A DNA stretch of 6,017 bases from Candidatus Proendomicrobium guianensium. GTDB taxonomy: Bacteria; Elusimicrobiota; Endomicrobiia; Endomicrobiales; Endomicrobiaceae. The stretch is taken from NCBI GenBank assembly GCA_009785775.1, contig WQVR01000062.1, forward strand, positions 1-6,017, written 5' to 3'. Under the pieces are notes generated by a model. The model had not been told where the DNA came from. It was given only the letters and a program-made list of their open reading frames with translations, and made no database searches. Shown here one piece after another: positions 1 through 6,017 of this stretch (positions are counted from its first letter, which is position 1; the number at the start of each line of letters is the position of its first letter). Position numbers and translations under genes: made by a program.

Positions 1-1
1 A

Positions 2-856
2 AAAAAAACTTACAAACATTACCTTAGCATTATTTCAAGTTTTTTACTTTGTGCGGGGGTTGTTTTGTGTATCACAGCGCTTGCACGACCGCAAAGCATG
101 CGCGGTTTGCAAACGGCAACAGCGTCGGGAGTAGACATTATGCTTGTAATAGATACTTCCGGCTCTATGATGGCTATAGACCCGCATAGCAATCTTACCC
201 GCATGGATTATGCCAACAGGGCGGCAAAAGATTTTGTCAGGAGACGCCCTAATGACAGAATAGGCATAGTAGTGTTTTCAGGCGTAGCAATTACGCAGGT
301 GCCGCTTACGTTAGATACAAATGCGCTTGTCTCTTTTATAGATTTAATAGACATACGCATTACGCGCTCTCACGGTACCGCAATAGGCAGCGCAATTGCA
401 ACAGCGGCGGCAAGGCTTGCCCAAACGGAATCTGACAGCAGAGTGATGATTTTGCTTACAGACGGCGTAAACAATACCGGCGAAATAGACCCGATATCCG
501 CCGCCTACCTTGCAAGAGACGTAGGCATAAAAATATATGCCATAGGCGTAGGCAGCCCAAATGACCTTATTGAAGTAACAGACCCTTTTTTCGGACGCCG
601 CCGCATAAGGGCGGATGATAGCTTTGACTCTACCCAGTTAATACAAATAGCAGATATCACGGGCGGCGTGTACTTTCATGCAAGTAATGCCCGCGAACTT
701 GAAAGAGCCCTTGCAGAAATAGACGAGCTCGAAAGAAGCGAGTTTGAATATACTCAAAATTTCAACTTTAATGAAGAATATTTAAAATTTTTACTTTGGG
801 CGTTTTGGCTACTGTTTGCAGGTGCGGCCATAAACGTATTCTTAAAGAGGTTTTGA
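2..856 (+). CDS. batA: BatA-like VWA-domain membrane protein, 5' truncated by the window edge
   Basis: This is the C-terminal 284 residues of a BatA-type protein. The frame is open to the left edge, and the first codons (about nt 20-85) encode a hydrophobic segment ending in ITALARPQ, the usual end of the second N-terminal membrane helix before the VWA domain in BatA and BatB. The true start therefore lies outside the window; family members are usually about 320-335 residues, so roughly 40-50 are missing. The VWA domain keeps all three MIDAS elements: DTSGS at nt 152-166, the Thr of SHGT at nt 377-379, and the Asp of LLTDG at nt 461-463, so divalent metal binding is likely. The family pattern RIGIVVFSG...PLTLD is also present. 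A final membrane helix (nt about 780-840) is followed by a short KRF tail, so by the positive-inside rule the VWA domain should face the periplasm. The gene overlaps batB by one base (TGATG). Family assignment is firm; the exact role in aerotolerance or stress is known only loosely. Confidence 0.87.
   Translation, partial: KKTYKHYLSIISSFLLCAGVVLCITALARPQSMRGLQTATASGVDIMLVIDTSGSMMAIDPHSNLTRMDYANRAAKDFVRRRPNDRIGIVVFSGVAITQVPLTLDTNALVSFIDLIDIRITRSHGTAIGSAIATAAARLAQTESDSRVMILLTDGVNNTGEIDPISAAYLARDVGIKIYAIGVGSPNDLIEVTDPFFGRRRIRADDSFDSTQLIQIADITGGVYFHASNARELERALAEIDELERSEFEYTQNFNFNEEYLKFLLWAFWLLFAGAAINVFLKRF
844..850 (+). promoter_or_regulatory. Ribosome binding site that fixes the batB start
   Basis: AAAGAGG lies five bases before the ATG at 856 and sits inside the last codons of batA. 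It decides between this ATG and an in-frame upstream candidate at 796, which would lie deep inside batA and add 20 polar or mixed residues before the first membrane helix. With the TGATG stop/start overlap it suggests translational coupling of batA and batB. Confidence 0.65.
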
Positions 857-2466
857 TGTTTCAAAACAGCCACTATTTTTCTTATTTTATTTTTGTCGGA
901 ATTTTTACGGCAATGTTTTTAATTTTTTACAAACTTATGCGAAAAGATTTTAAAAATTTTTCCGACGCAGAAATTTTTAAAGACATTTCGAATTTAAGTT
1001 TTAAAAAGCATTTACTACGCGGTGGCTTTTTAATACTCGCGTTTGTATGTATTGTAACTGCCCTTGCCCGCCCCAGATGGGGTTTTGTTGAAGGAGAACG
1101 CACAGTTGCTGCCTCAGATATTGTAATAGCTTTAGATACCTCTAAAAGTATGCTCGCACGGGACTTGCGCCCCGACCGGATTACCCGCGCACGCATGGTA
1201 TTTTACAATTTAGTACGCCAGCTTCCCGGCCAACGCATAGGGCTTATAGCTTTTGCCGGAAAAGCCGTGTGGAAATGCCCGCTTACCCATGACCATAATG
1301 CTTTTTTAATGTTTTTAAACGTTTTAGACACTAACTCCGTGCCGTTTTACGGCACGAACATCGCAAGCGCAATAAACTTGGCAGTTGACAGTTTAAGATA
1401 TTCGCCACAAGGCTCAAAAGCTTTAGTGCTTATCACCGACGGTGAACATCTTGCCGGAGAAGACATAAACCAAGCAGTAAGAAATGCCCAAGACATAGGG
1501 CTTGTAATTTTTACCGTAGGCATAGGCACCATTGAGGGAGAGCCAATACCCTTATATGAAAATGGAGTGTTTACGGGTTTTGCGCGCGACGCTGACGGAA
1601 GCACGGTAATGACAAGGCTTGACGAAGCGGCTTTGCAAAGAATTGCCCGTCAGACTGGCGGTGAGTATTTTAATTTAAACCGCACCCCCAATGTAGCAGA
1701 GTTACTGGCAAGGCGCCTAAACAATTTAGATATGATTGAAGGAAGAACAGGCGCGTTTGTAAATTTACAAGACAGGTTTTACATACCGCTTGCACTTGGC
1801 ATTATATTTTTAATGCTTTTCTTTTTTATGCCTGAAGTTAAAAACTTTAAATTTTTGGCGGCGTTTATAATAATTGCGGCGTTTAGCCAAAGCGCTTTTG
1901 CTTCGCCAATGTTTTCTGGCGTAAGCGAATACGAACGGGGCAACTTCGCACAGGCTCTTGAAATTTTTCAAGCCGCCCACGCCAGAAATCCGCAAAATCC
2001 CAAAATAAATTATAACTTAGCAACAGCTTATTATAGAAATAACAATTTTGAAAACGCCATGCGCTATTTCCAACAAGCGCTACAAAATACCACAGACGAG
2101 GTTTTTCAAAGCGTTCTGCTTTACAATATGGGCAATACCGCATTTAGAATGGGCAATACACAAGTTGCCGAACAATTTTACAGGGCTTCGCTTAATTTAA
2201 ACCCTTCGGGGTTTGCGGCAAAACATAATTTGGAGTTTTTAAACCAACAGGAAGAACAAGGCCAAAACGGTGAAGATAATAATAACCAAGATGAAAACGA
2301 AAGTGAAGCTGGCGCAGATGCAGACAACCAAAACGCCCAAACAGACCAAGGCAATGAACTTGACCCCAGAACCCAAAACTGGCTGGACCACTTTAATCAA
2401 CAAGACCAGTACCATCAAAACAGGCCGCCTGACCCTGCAAGAAGGCCGCCCACTAACTTTTGGTAG
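856..2466 (+). CDS. batB: BatB-BatC fusion: VWA membrane protein with C-terminal periplasmic TPR region
   Basis: This 536-residue protein joins a BatB-type half to a BatC-type half. Residues 7-28 and 57-71 are membrane helices separated by a Lys/Arg-rich loop, and the second ends in TALARPRWG as in BatA. The VWA domain (about 85-300) has a complete MIDAS: DTSKS at 94-98, Thr167 in YGTN and Asp195 in LITDG. A third membrane helix (about 308-325) is followed by a short basic stretch and a second hydrophobic run (333-343) ending in SQSAFA (344-349), which resembles a signal peptide with an AxA cleavage site. Residues 355-463 form TPR units: YERGNFAQALEIFQAA, then a unit at about 383-411, then MGNTAFRMGNTQVAEQFYRA. 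The tail (464-536) is rich in Gln, Asn, Glu and Asp, then in Pro and Arg, and ends in FW. By the positive-inside rule both the VWA and TPR parts face the periplasm. In many bacteria BatB and BatC are separate proteins; VWA-TPR fusions are also known. The start is ATG 856, supported by the ribosome site. Family identity is firm; the topology is inferred. Confidence 0.88.
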   Translation: MFQNSHYFSYFIFVGIFTAMFLIFYKLMRKDFKNFSDAEIFKDISNLSFKKHLLRGGFLILAFVCIVTALARPRWGFVEGERTVAASDIVIALDTSKSMLARDLRPDRITRARMVFYNLVRQLPGQRIGLIAFAGKAVWKCPLTHDHNAFLMFLNVLDTNSVPFYGTNIASAINLAVDSLRYSPQGSKALVLITDGEHLAGEDINQAVRNAQDIGLVIFTVGIGTIEGEPIPLYENGVFTGFARDADGSTVMTRLDEAALQRIARQTGGEYFNLNRTPNVAELLARRLNNLDMIEGRTGAFVNLQDRFYIPLALGIIFLMLFFFMPEVKNFKFLAAFIIIAAFSQSAFASPMFSGVSEYERGNFAQALEIFQAAHARNPQNPKINYNLATAYYRNNNFENAMRYFQQALQNTTDEVFQSVLLYNMGNTAFRMGNTQVAEQFYRASLNLNPSGFAAKHNLEFLNQQEEQGQNGEDNNNQDENESEAGADADNQNAQTDQGNELDPRTQNWLDHFNQQDQYHQNRPPDPARRPPTNFW

Positions 2467-2469
2467 TGT

Positions 2470-2503
2470 AGTGCTTAAAGCACTTTAAATGCCTAAGGCA
2501 TTT
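2470..2503 (+). terminator. Two tandem hairpins after batB: weak terminator, attenuator or processing site
   Basis: Just after the batB stop (2464-2466) two inverted repeats follow each other. The first is AGTGC (2470-2474), loop TTAAA, GCACT (2480-2484). The second is AAATGCC (2487-2493), loop TAA, GGCATTT (2497-2503), a perfect 7-bp stem. The second runs into only four T's (2501-2504, three of them in the stem) and then AATAAA, so it is a poor intrinsic terminator. Since batD follows in the same direction, partial termination, or protection of the batAB transcript from 3' decay, is as likely as a true operon end. Confidence 0.4.
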
Positions 2504-2538
2504 TAATAAAAACACTTACTGCGGATTATTAAAATTTT

Positions 2539-2547
2539 TGCTAAAAT
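2539..2547 (+). promoter_or_regulatory. Possible extended -10 promoter for batD
   Basis: TGCTAAAAT matches an extended -10 element (TG-N-TAAAAT). Transcription would start near 2553-2555, leaving a leader of about 15 bases. No good -35 hexamer is seen at the normal distance; TTACTG at 2516-2521 is 20 bases away, which is too far. The region is very AT-rich, so a chance match is quite possible. It would make sense if the hairpins upstream reduce read-through from batB. Confidence 0.25.
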
Positions 2548-2554
2548 TATTTTT

Positions 2555-2559
2555 AAGGG
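2555..2559 (+). promoter_or_regulatory. Ribosome binding site of batD
   Basis: AAGGG lies nine bases before the ATG at 2569 in an otherwise T-rich leader. It supports that ATG, which also begins directly with a signal-peptide-like sequence. Confidence 0.55.
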
Positions 2560-2568
2560 TTTTTATAT

Positions 2569-4311
2569 ATGAAATTTATCGTAATAGCTTTAGTTTACTT
2601 TACAAGCGTGTTAAGTTTATACGCGGCAACTTTTAATATTTCGGCAACGGTAGACAGGACTTCCCTAAGCACCTCAGACGTTCTAAACTTAACAGTAACG
2701 CTTACTTCAAGCCAAGCAAGCCTGCCTGCCTTTACAATACCCAATCTCGCCGATTTTAATATTTTAGCCACAGGCAGCTCCCAAAGGTTTAGCTTTGTAA
2801 ACGGGGCAACGCAAAATTCTATATCCCATAAGTATGTTTTAGGTCCAAGGGCTACGGGAACATTCTCCATACCTTCTTTTAGCATTAGTGTGGGCGGCGA
2901 AACTTTTTCAACAGAGCCCATACAAATAGAAGTAGCAGAGGGTGCGCCCGCACCCGCAAGGCCCCAAGCCCCGGCGCGCCCCGGCGCGCCGCAAAGTGCC
3001 GCGGCACAGGAAGGAAATGTTTTTGTAAAAGCTTTTACAGACAGGCAAACAGTGTATGTCAGCGAACCGCTTTTATTTACTTTCCAACTTTTTACGGGAT
3101 TAAACCTTGTGTCTTCGCCTACATATCAGGCGCCTGACTTTGCGGGCTTTTTAGTTGACAGGGTAGAACAAAATTCTTTTGAACAAACCATAAACGGCAG
3201 AAGATTTTTTGTAAGTGAAATTCAAACCCTTCTTTTCCCGCAAACAGACGGCAATATTACAATACCATCTGCTAACCTAAACGCAAGCATACCCGACTTA
3301 ACAAGTACCGGCACGGGGTTTTTCGGGCTTTTGCGCCCGTCACGAAACGTCATGTTTAAAACAGACCCCATAGTAATAAATGTTTTGCCTTTGCCGAAAA
3401 GTGCTCAAATGGCGGGCGAGTTTACCATAACCGCACGCACCACCACCGATAATTACCAAACAGGAGAGCCCTTTAATTTAATTACAACAATTACCGGAAG
3501 CGGTAATGTCCGCGCGATGACTGCGCCCACAATTACAGCATCAGAAAATTTAAGACTTTACCAAACCTCTTCCCGCATAATCCCCGCGACAAGTATTGTA
3601 AACCGCCGCGCAAGCAGGGAATTTACAACACTTATAATGGCAACTGAACCCGGTGAAGCGTTTATACGGATAGAGCCAATAAGCTATTTTAATACAAATA
3701 CCCGCACAATGCGCGAACTTAGCGCGCAAGAATTTAACTTTACCGTTACAGGCTTACCTTTAACGCCTGCACAAGACGCGCATATCGGACAGGAAATGCC
3801 AACCGCATTTATAACCCCCGAGGGTACATTTAAAATAAATTTGAATTATTTAACTAAGGCTTGGGGGTTTTTAAAACACAACCTGATATGGTTTGCGCTG
3901 GCGGGCGCGCTTTTAGTTACCTTTAAAGCGCATTCTGTTTATATTAAGCGGTTAAACAAAGATACCATAAAACTTAAAAGCAAGTCTGCCTACAGACGCT
4001 CTAAAAAGTATTTCCAAAAAGCAAAAAAGGCAAAAGATACCAAAGGTTTTTACGAAGCAATGTATAAAGGTTGCTTAGAATACTTTGCAAGCGCGTTTAA
4101 ACAATCTGCCGAGGGACTTACAACATATCAGATAAAAAATAAAATGATAGAAACCCGCCAAAGTCCGGAACTTATAAGCGCCATAGAAGACATTTTAAAC
4201 GAATGTCAGGCAATGCTTTACTCAAATGCTAAAATAGATTTAACCCAAAGTATAGCTACAAGAGATTTTTACGATAAAACCTTCACATTACTTAACAAGC
4301 TTGATATTTAA
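2569..4311 (+). CDS. batD: BatD-like secreted, membrane-anchored protein of the Bat aerotolerance cluster
   Basis: This 580-residue protein fits BatD (oxygen tolerance family) in length, layout and position after batB. Residues 1-20 form a signal peptide (MKFIVIALVY, then a hydrophobic run ending in YAA); the cleavage site is weak because position -3 is bulky. Three beta-rich, Ig-like segments follow at about 21-122, 150-273 and 283-395. The first begins FNISATVDRTSLSTSDVLNL, a typical BatD opening. A Pro/Ala/Arg-rich linker (124-147) separates the first two. One membrane helix (about 434-452) is followed by a basic stretch (KRLNKDTIKLKSKSAYRRSKK) and a helical tail to 580, which should be cytoplasmic. 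The N-terminal 430 residues should therefore be periplasmic, where they could meet the BatA/BatB VWA domains. The leader carries a Shine-Dalgarno site. No enzymatic motif is visible and the biochemical role of BatD is not established. Confidence 0.86.
   Translation: MKFIVIALVYFTSVLSLYAATFNISATVDRTSLSTSDVLNLTVTLTSSQASLPAFTIPNLADFNILATGSSQRFSFVNGATQNSISHKYVLGPRATGTFSIPSFSISVGGETFSTEPIQIEVAEGAPAPARPQAPARPGAPQSAAAQEGNVFVKAFTDRQTVYVSEPLLFTFQLFTGLNLVSSPTYQAPDFAGFLVDRVEQNSFEQTINGRRFFVSEIQTLLFPQTDGNITIPSANLNASIPDLTSTGTGFFGLLRPSRNVMFKTDPIVINVLPLPKSAQMAGEFTITARTTTDNYQTGEPFNLITTITGSGNVRAMTAPTITASENLRLYQTSSRIIPATSIVNRRASREFTTLIMATEPGEAFIRIEPISYFNTNTRTMRELSAQEFNFTVTGLPLTPAQDAHIGQEMPTAFITPEGTFKINLNYLTKAWGFLKHNLIWFALAGALLVTFKAHSVYIKRLNKDTIKLKSKSAYRRSKKYFQKAKKAKDTKGFYEAMYKGCLEYFASAFKQSAEGLTTYQIKNKMIETRQSPELISAIEDILNECQAMLYSNAKIDLTQSIATRDFYDKTFTLLNKLDI
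2971..2990 (+). repeat. Tandem 10-mer repeat in the GC-rich linker of batD
   Basis: CCGGCGCGCC occurs twice head to tail (2971-2980 and 2981-2990) inside a GC-rich stretch of about 2942-3007 that encodes the Pro/Ala/Arg linker of BatD. A 12-base perfect palindrome, GTGCCGCGGCAC, follows at 2996-3007. Ten bases is not a multiple of three, so the two copies are read in different frames (giving the APARPGAP part), and gain or loss of one copy would shift the batD frame. Confidence 0.8.
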
Positions 4312-4336
4312 GGATTTAAGCTAACGATACTATTTG

Positions 4337-6017
4337 CTAATGTTTGGGCTTTAATATTTCAAAATCTGCATTACATATAGGGTTACATAATATGCTTTGT
4401 TTGCTTGCAAGCATATCTTTTCTATAGGTTGTAAAAAGTCTGGCATTCCACATTTCTTTAAAAGTTCTATTTTCATTCCAATAGTCGCTTTCATTTCTAT
4501 TTCTGTCATTGTGGCATGTACAATGCGGCACAGATTGCGCCCCTTTGTCTGAGCCCATAAGAGCAAGCGCATTCCACGGAAATAAGCATTTTACTTTCCT
4601 TTCCTGTAAGTTATCTTTATTTGCCATAAGCATGGCAATGTCTGCTTTTAAATTTTGTAAGTGTTGCTTGTCTGGCGGCAAAGTTGTTTTATTAGTGGAG
4701 GGAGAAGCTATCCCGGCATTTGGCGGAGTATAATTAATAAACAAACAGTTTAGCGCAATATTATTATCTTGGGCTTTTTTGTAAAGAATATTTTTTCTTT
4801 GCTCAATATACTCTAAAACCTTTTTAGAAAAAGGGTCTGTACTGTCTCTATAAGGTAAAAAAGACACCTCATTGAAATTATACTTTGCGGCAAAATCAAC
4901 CATGTCTTCCATGCATTTATAGTTTTCCTCACTAACTGTAAAATTTGTATGTGTATAAAACCATGGAGACTGTTTTTTGTGTTTTTTTATAATTTCCAAA
5001 TTTTTTAATAAAGTTTCAAAATTTGCGCCTATTCGTATTTTTTCATATGTAGTTTTATCTGTACCATCCACTGATACAGCCAGCTTAATATCCATAGCAG
5101 CTAATTTTTCAACTATTTCTTCCGTTAAAAGGCTACCGTTTGTGACTAAGTTTTGACGCACGCCATATTCATAGCCTGCCTGCAACAATTCCATAATATG
5201 CGGGTACAAAAACGGCTCTCCGCCCGTGTAAAGAACTGAAGTAGCATAAGAAAACATTTCTTTTAACTCATCTTTTTGATGTTTAGATATTGTGTAATTC
5301 GTTTTTGAACATATAATACATCTAAAATTACATATGCCTGTTGGTTCAAGTTGCAAATACTTAGGGTAGCTTTTTAGCTCTGTTTTTCCCAGCATAATTT
5401 CAACGCAGTTAAATAACATATCGCTATCGCGCCTGTCCAACAAGTCTAAATTTTCATAAATATCTTCTATCAAAGCCAAAGCCTTTCTTTGTTTGCCGTT
5501 AATTATAAAATACTGTATAAGTTTTATTGTTTCTTGATAAAAATTTACTTTGTTTTTAATCGGCACAAAGTACTGGCAAGCTTTCTCAAAGTTTTCAGCG
5601 TCAAAATACTCCTTTGACAAAAAGTAATATATCTGGTCTGTTTTATGGTTGTTTTTTAAGCAAATTTCAAAAAAATGTTTTGCTTTTGCGGGGTTATTTT
5701 CTTTTATATGCAGAACGCCTATTTCTTCTAAAATACACATGTCGGAGGGGTCTTTTTTAGAAAGTTTTAAAAGTATTTCTATAGCTTCTTTGTTTTGGTC
5801 AAATTCTTTTAAAATATGCGCTTTCGTTAGTAAAGAATTTTTGTCATCTTCGGCAATATCATTTAACCTTTTAAGAGCTCCGCTAGTATCGCCTTTTTTA
5901 AAATCTGTTTTTATTAAAAGTTCGCGTGATATATTAAAATAATTTTTATCCCTTGAAGCTAACTGAAAGTTTCTTGAAGCTTCTTCGTAATTATTTAACA
6001 TGTAATTGAGTCTGCCT
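4337..6017 (-). CDS. TPR-containing radical SAM/SPASM protein, 5' truncated by the window edge
   Basis: Residue numbers start at the ATG complementary to 5999-6001. That ATG is probably not the real start: the frame stays open to 6017, and the upstream codons (G-R-L-N-Y) complete a canonical TPR helix whose Gly, Ala, Phe and Ala (GRLNYMLNNYEEASRNFQLA) fall on consensus positions 8, 20, 24 and 27. About six TPR-like helix pairs fill residues 1-192. The radical SAM core starts at about 214 with CNFRCIIC (Cys224, 228, 231; nt 5309-5332), the Cx3Cx2C ligand set for the 4Fe-4S cluster and S-adenosylmethionine. YTGGEP (258-263), VTNGS (286-290) and SVDGT (310-314) follow as expected. After a hydrophilic insert (about 425-470) comes a SPASM-type C-terminus with Cys472, 494, 496, 539 and 543 and the FKEMWN motif, expected to bind auxiliary Fe-S clusters. 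It is a cytoplasmic enzyme by appearance. SPASM proteins mature peptides or act in cell-surface and other pathways; no precursor peptide or partner is visible here, so the substrate is unknown. The gene is more AT-rich than the bat genes and converges on batD with 25 bases between them. Confidence 0.87.
   Translation of the reverse strand, partial: GRLNYMLNNYEEASRNFQLASRDKNYFNISRELLIKTDFKKGDTSGALKRLNDIAEDDKNSLLTKAHILKEFDQNKEAIEILLKLSKKDPSDMCILEEIGVLHIKENNPAKAKHFFEICLKNNHKTDQIYYFLSKEYFDAENFEKACQYFVPIKNKVNFYQETIKLIQYFIINGKQRKALALIEDIYENLDLLDRRDSDMLFNCVEIMLGKTELKSYPKYLQLEPTGICNFRCIICSKTNYTISKHQKDELKEMFSYATSVLYTGGEPFLYPHIMELLQAGYEYGVRQNLVTNGSLLTEEIVEKLAAMDIKLAVSVDGTDKTTYEKIRIGANFETLLKNLEIIKKHKKQSPWFYTHTNFTVSEENYKCMEDMVDFAAKYNFNEVSFLPYRDSTDPFSKKVLEYIEQRKNILYKKAQDNNIALNCLFINYTPPNAGIASPSTNKTTLPPDKQHLQNLKADIAMLMANKDNLQERKVKCLFPWNALALMGSDKGAQSVPHCTCHNDRNRNESDYWNENRTFKEMWNARLFTTYRKDMLASKQSILCNPICNADFEILKPKH

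Noticed and set aside
796..855. An earlier in-frame start for batB at 796
   Set aside because: It would overlap batA by about 60 bases and add residues unlike the family, while ATG 856 has AAAGAGG at good spacing and a TGATG overlap.
65..856. TTG at 65 as the start of batA
   Set aside because: The frame is open to the left edge and the codons before 65 encode the first half of a membrane helix needed by the family, so the gene is truncated by the window rather than starting here.
927..2143. Several antisense reading frames of 61-89 residues opposite batB
   Set aside because: They lie wholly inside a well-supported gene and show no recognisable family or ribosome site.
2270..2488. A 72-residue Lys/Thr-rich reading frame on the + strand
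   Set aside because: It is an out-of-frame shadow of the Gln/Asn-rich tail of the batB-batC gene; the biased composition comes from A-rich codons read one base over.
2595..2921. A 108-residue antisense reading frame opposite the start of batD
   Set aside because: It is the longest shadow frame but mirrors the signal peptide and first beta domain of batD, with no independent coding signal.
4292..4336. Possible terminator hairpin around AGCTT...AAGCT at the end of batD
   Set aside because: The stem has only five pairs with a loop of about 14 bases and no T-tract follows.
4509..5942. Reading frames of 74 and 97 residues on the + strand opposite the radical SAM gene
   Set aside because: They are complements of SPASM and TPR coding sequence; the Phe/Ser-rich content reflects Lys/Glu codons on the other strand.

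Overview
The window covers the end of a Bat ("Bacteroides aerotolerance") gene cluster on the + strand, followed by one convergent gene on the - strand. In order it holds: the 3' part of batA (2-856, 5' end off the window), a fused batB-batC-type gene (856-2466), a 102-base gap with two small hairpins (2467-2568), batD (2569-4311), a 25-base convergent gap (4312-4336), and a TPR-plus-radical SAM/SPASM protein on the - strand (4337-6017, 5' end off the window). Nearly every base is coding, and the four large reading frames explain the window. I see no rRNA, tRNA, CRISPR array, insertion sequence or integration site.

The Bat genes encode envelope proteins that are expected to act together. BatA and BatB are membrane-anchored von Willebrand factor A (VWA) proteins, and both keep a complete MIDAS metal-binding signature. 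The TPR part fused to BatB corresponds to BatC. BatD is a secreted, membrane-anchored beta-rich protein with a helical C-terminal cytoplasmic tail. In other bacteria these genes usually sit downstream of a MoxR-family AAA+ ATPase and a DUF58 protein, which would lie to the left of this window. The cluster has been linked to aerotolerance and envelope stress, but its molecular job is not settled.

The organism is a diderm-type bacterium with AT-rich DNA; one batA line (361-420) reaches about 62% G+C, while lines in the - strand gene fall to about 20-32%. Shine-Dalgarno-like sequences precede batB and batD, which argues against Bacteroidetes, where such sites are usually weak or absent. Elusimicrobiota or a spirochaete-like lineage would fit, but the assignment is a guess.

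The most notable points are the BatB-BatC fusion with a signal-peptide-like segment buried inside it, the hairpin pair between batB and batD, a GC-rich tandem 10-mer in the BatD linker, and the TPR-radical SAM/SPASM protein of unknown substrate. I found no convincing evidence of a wholly new system.
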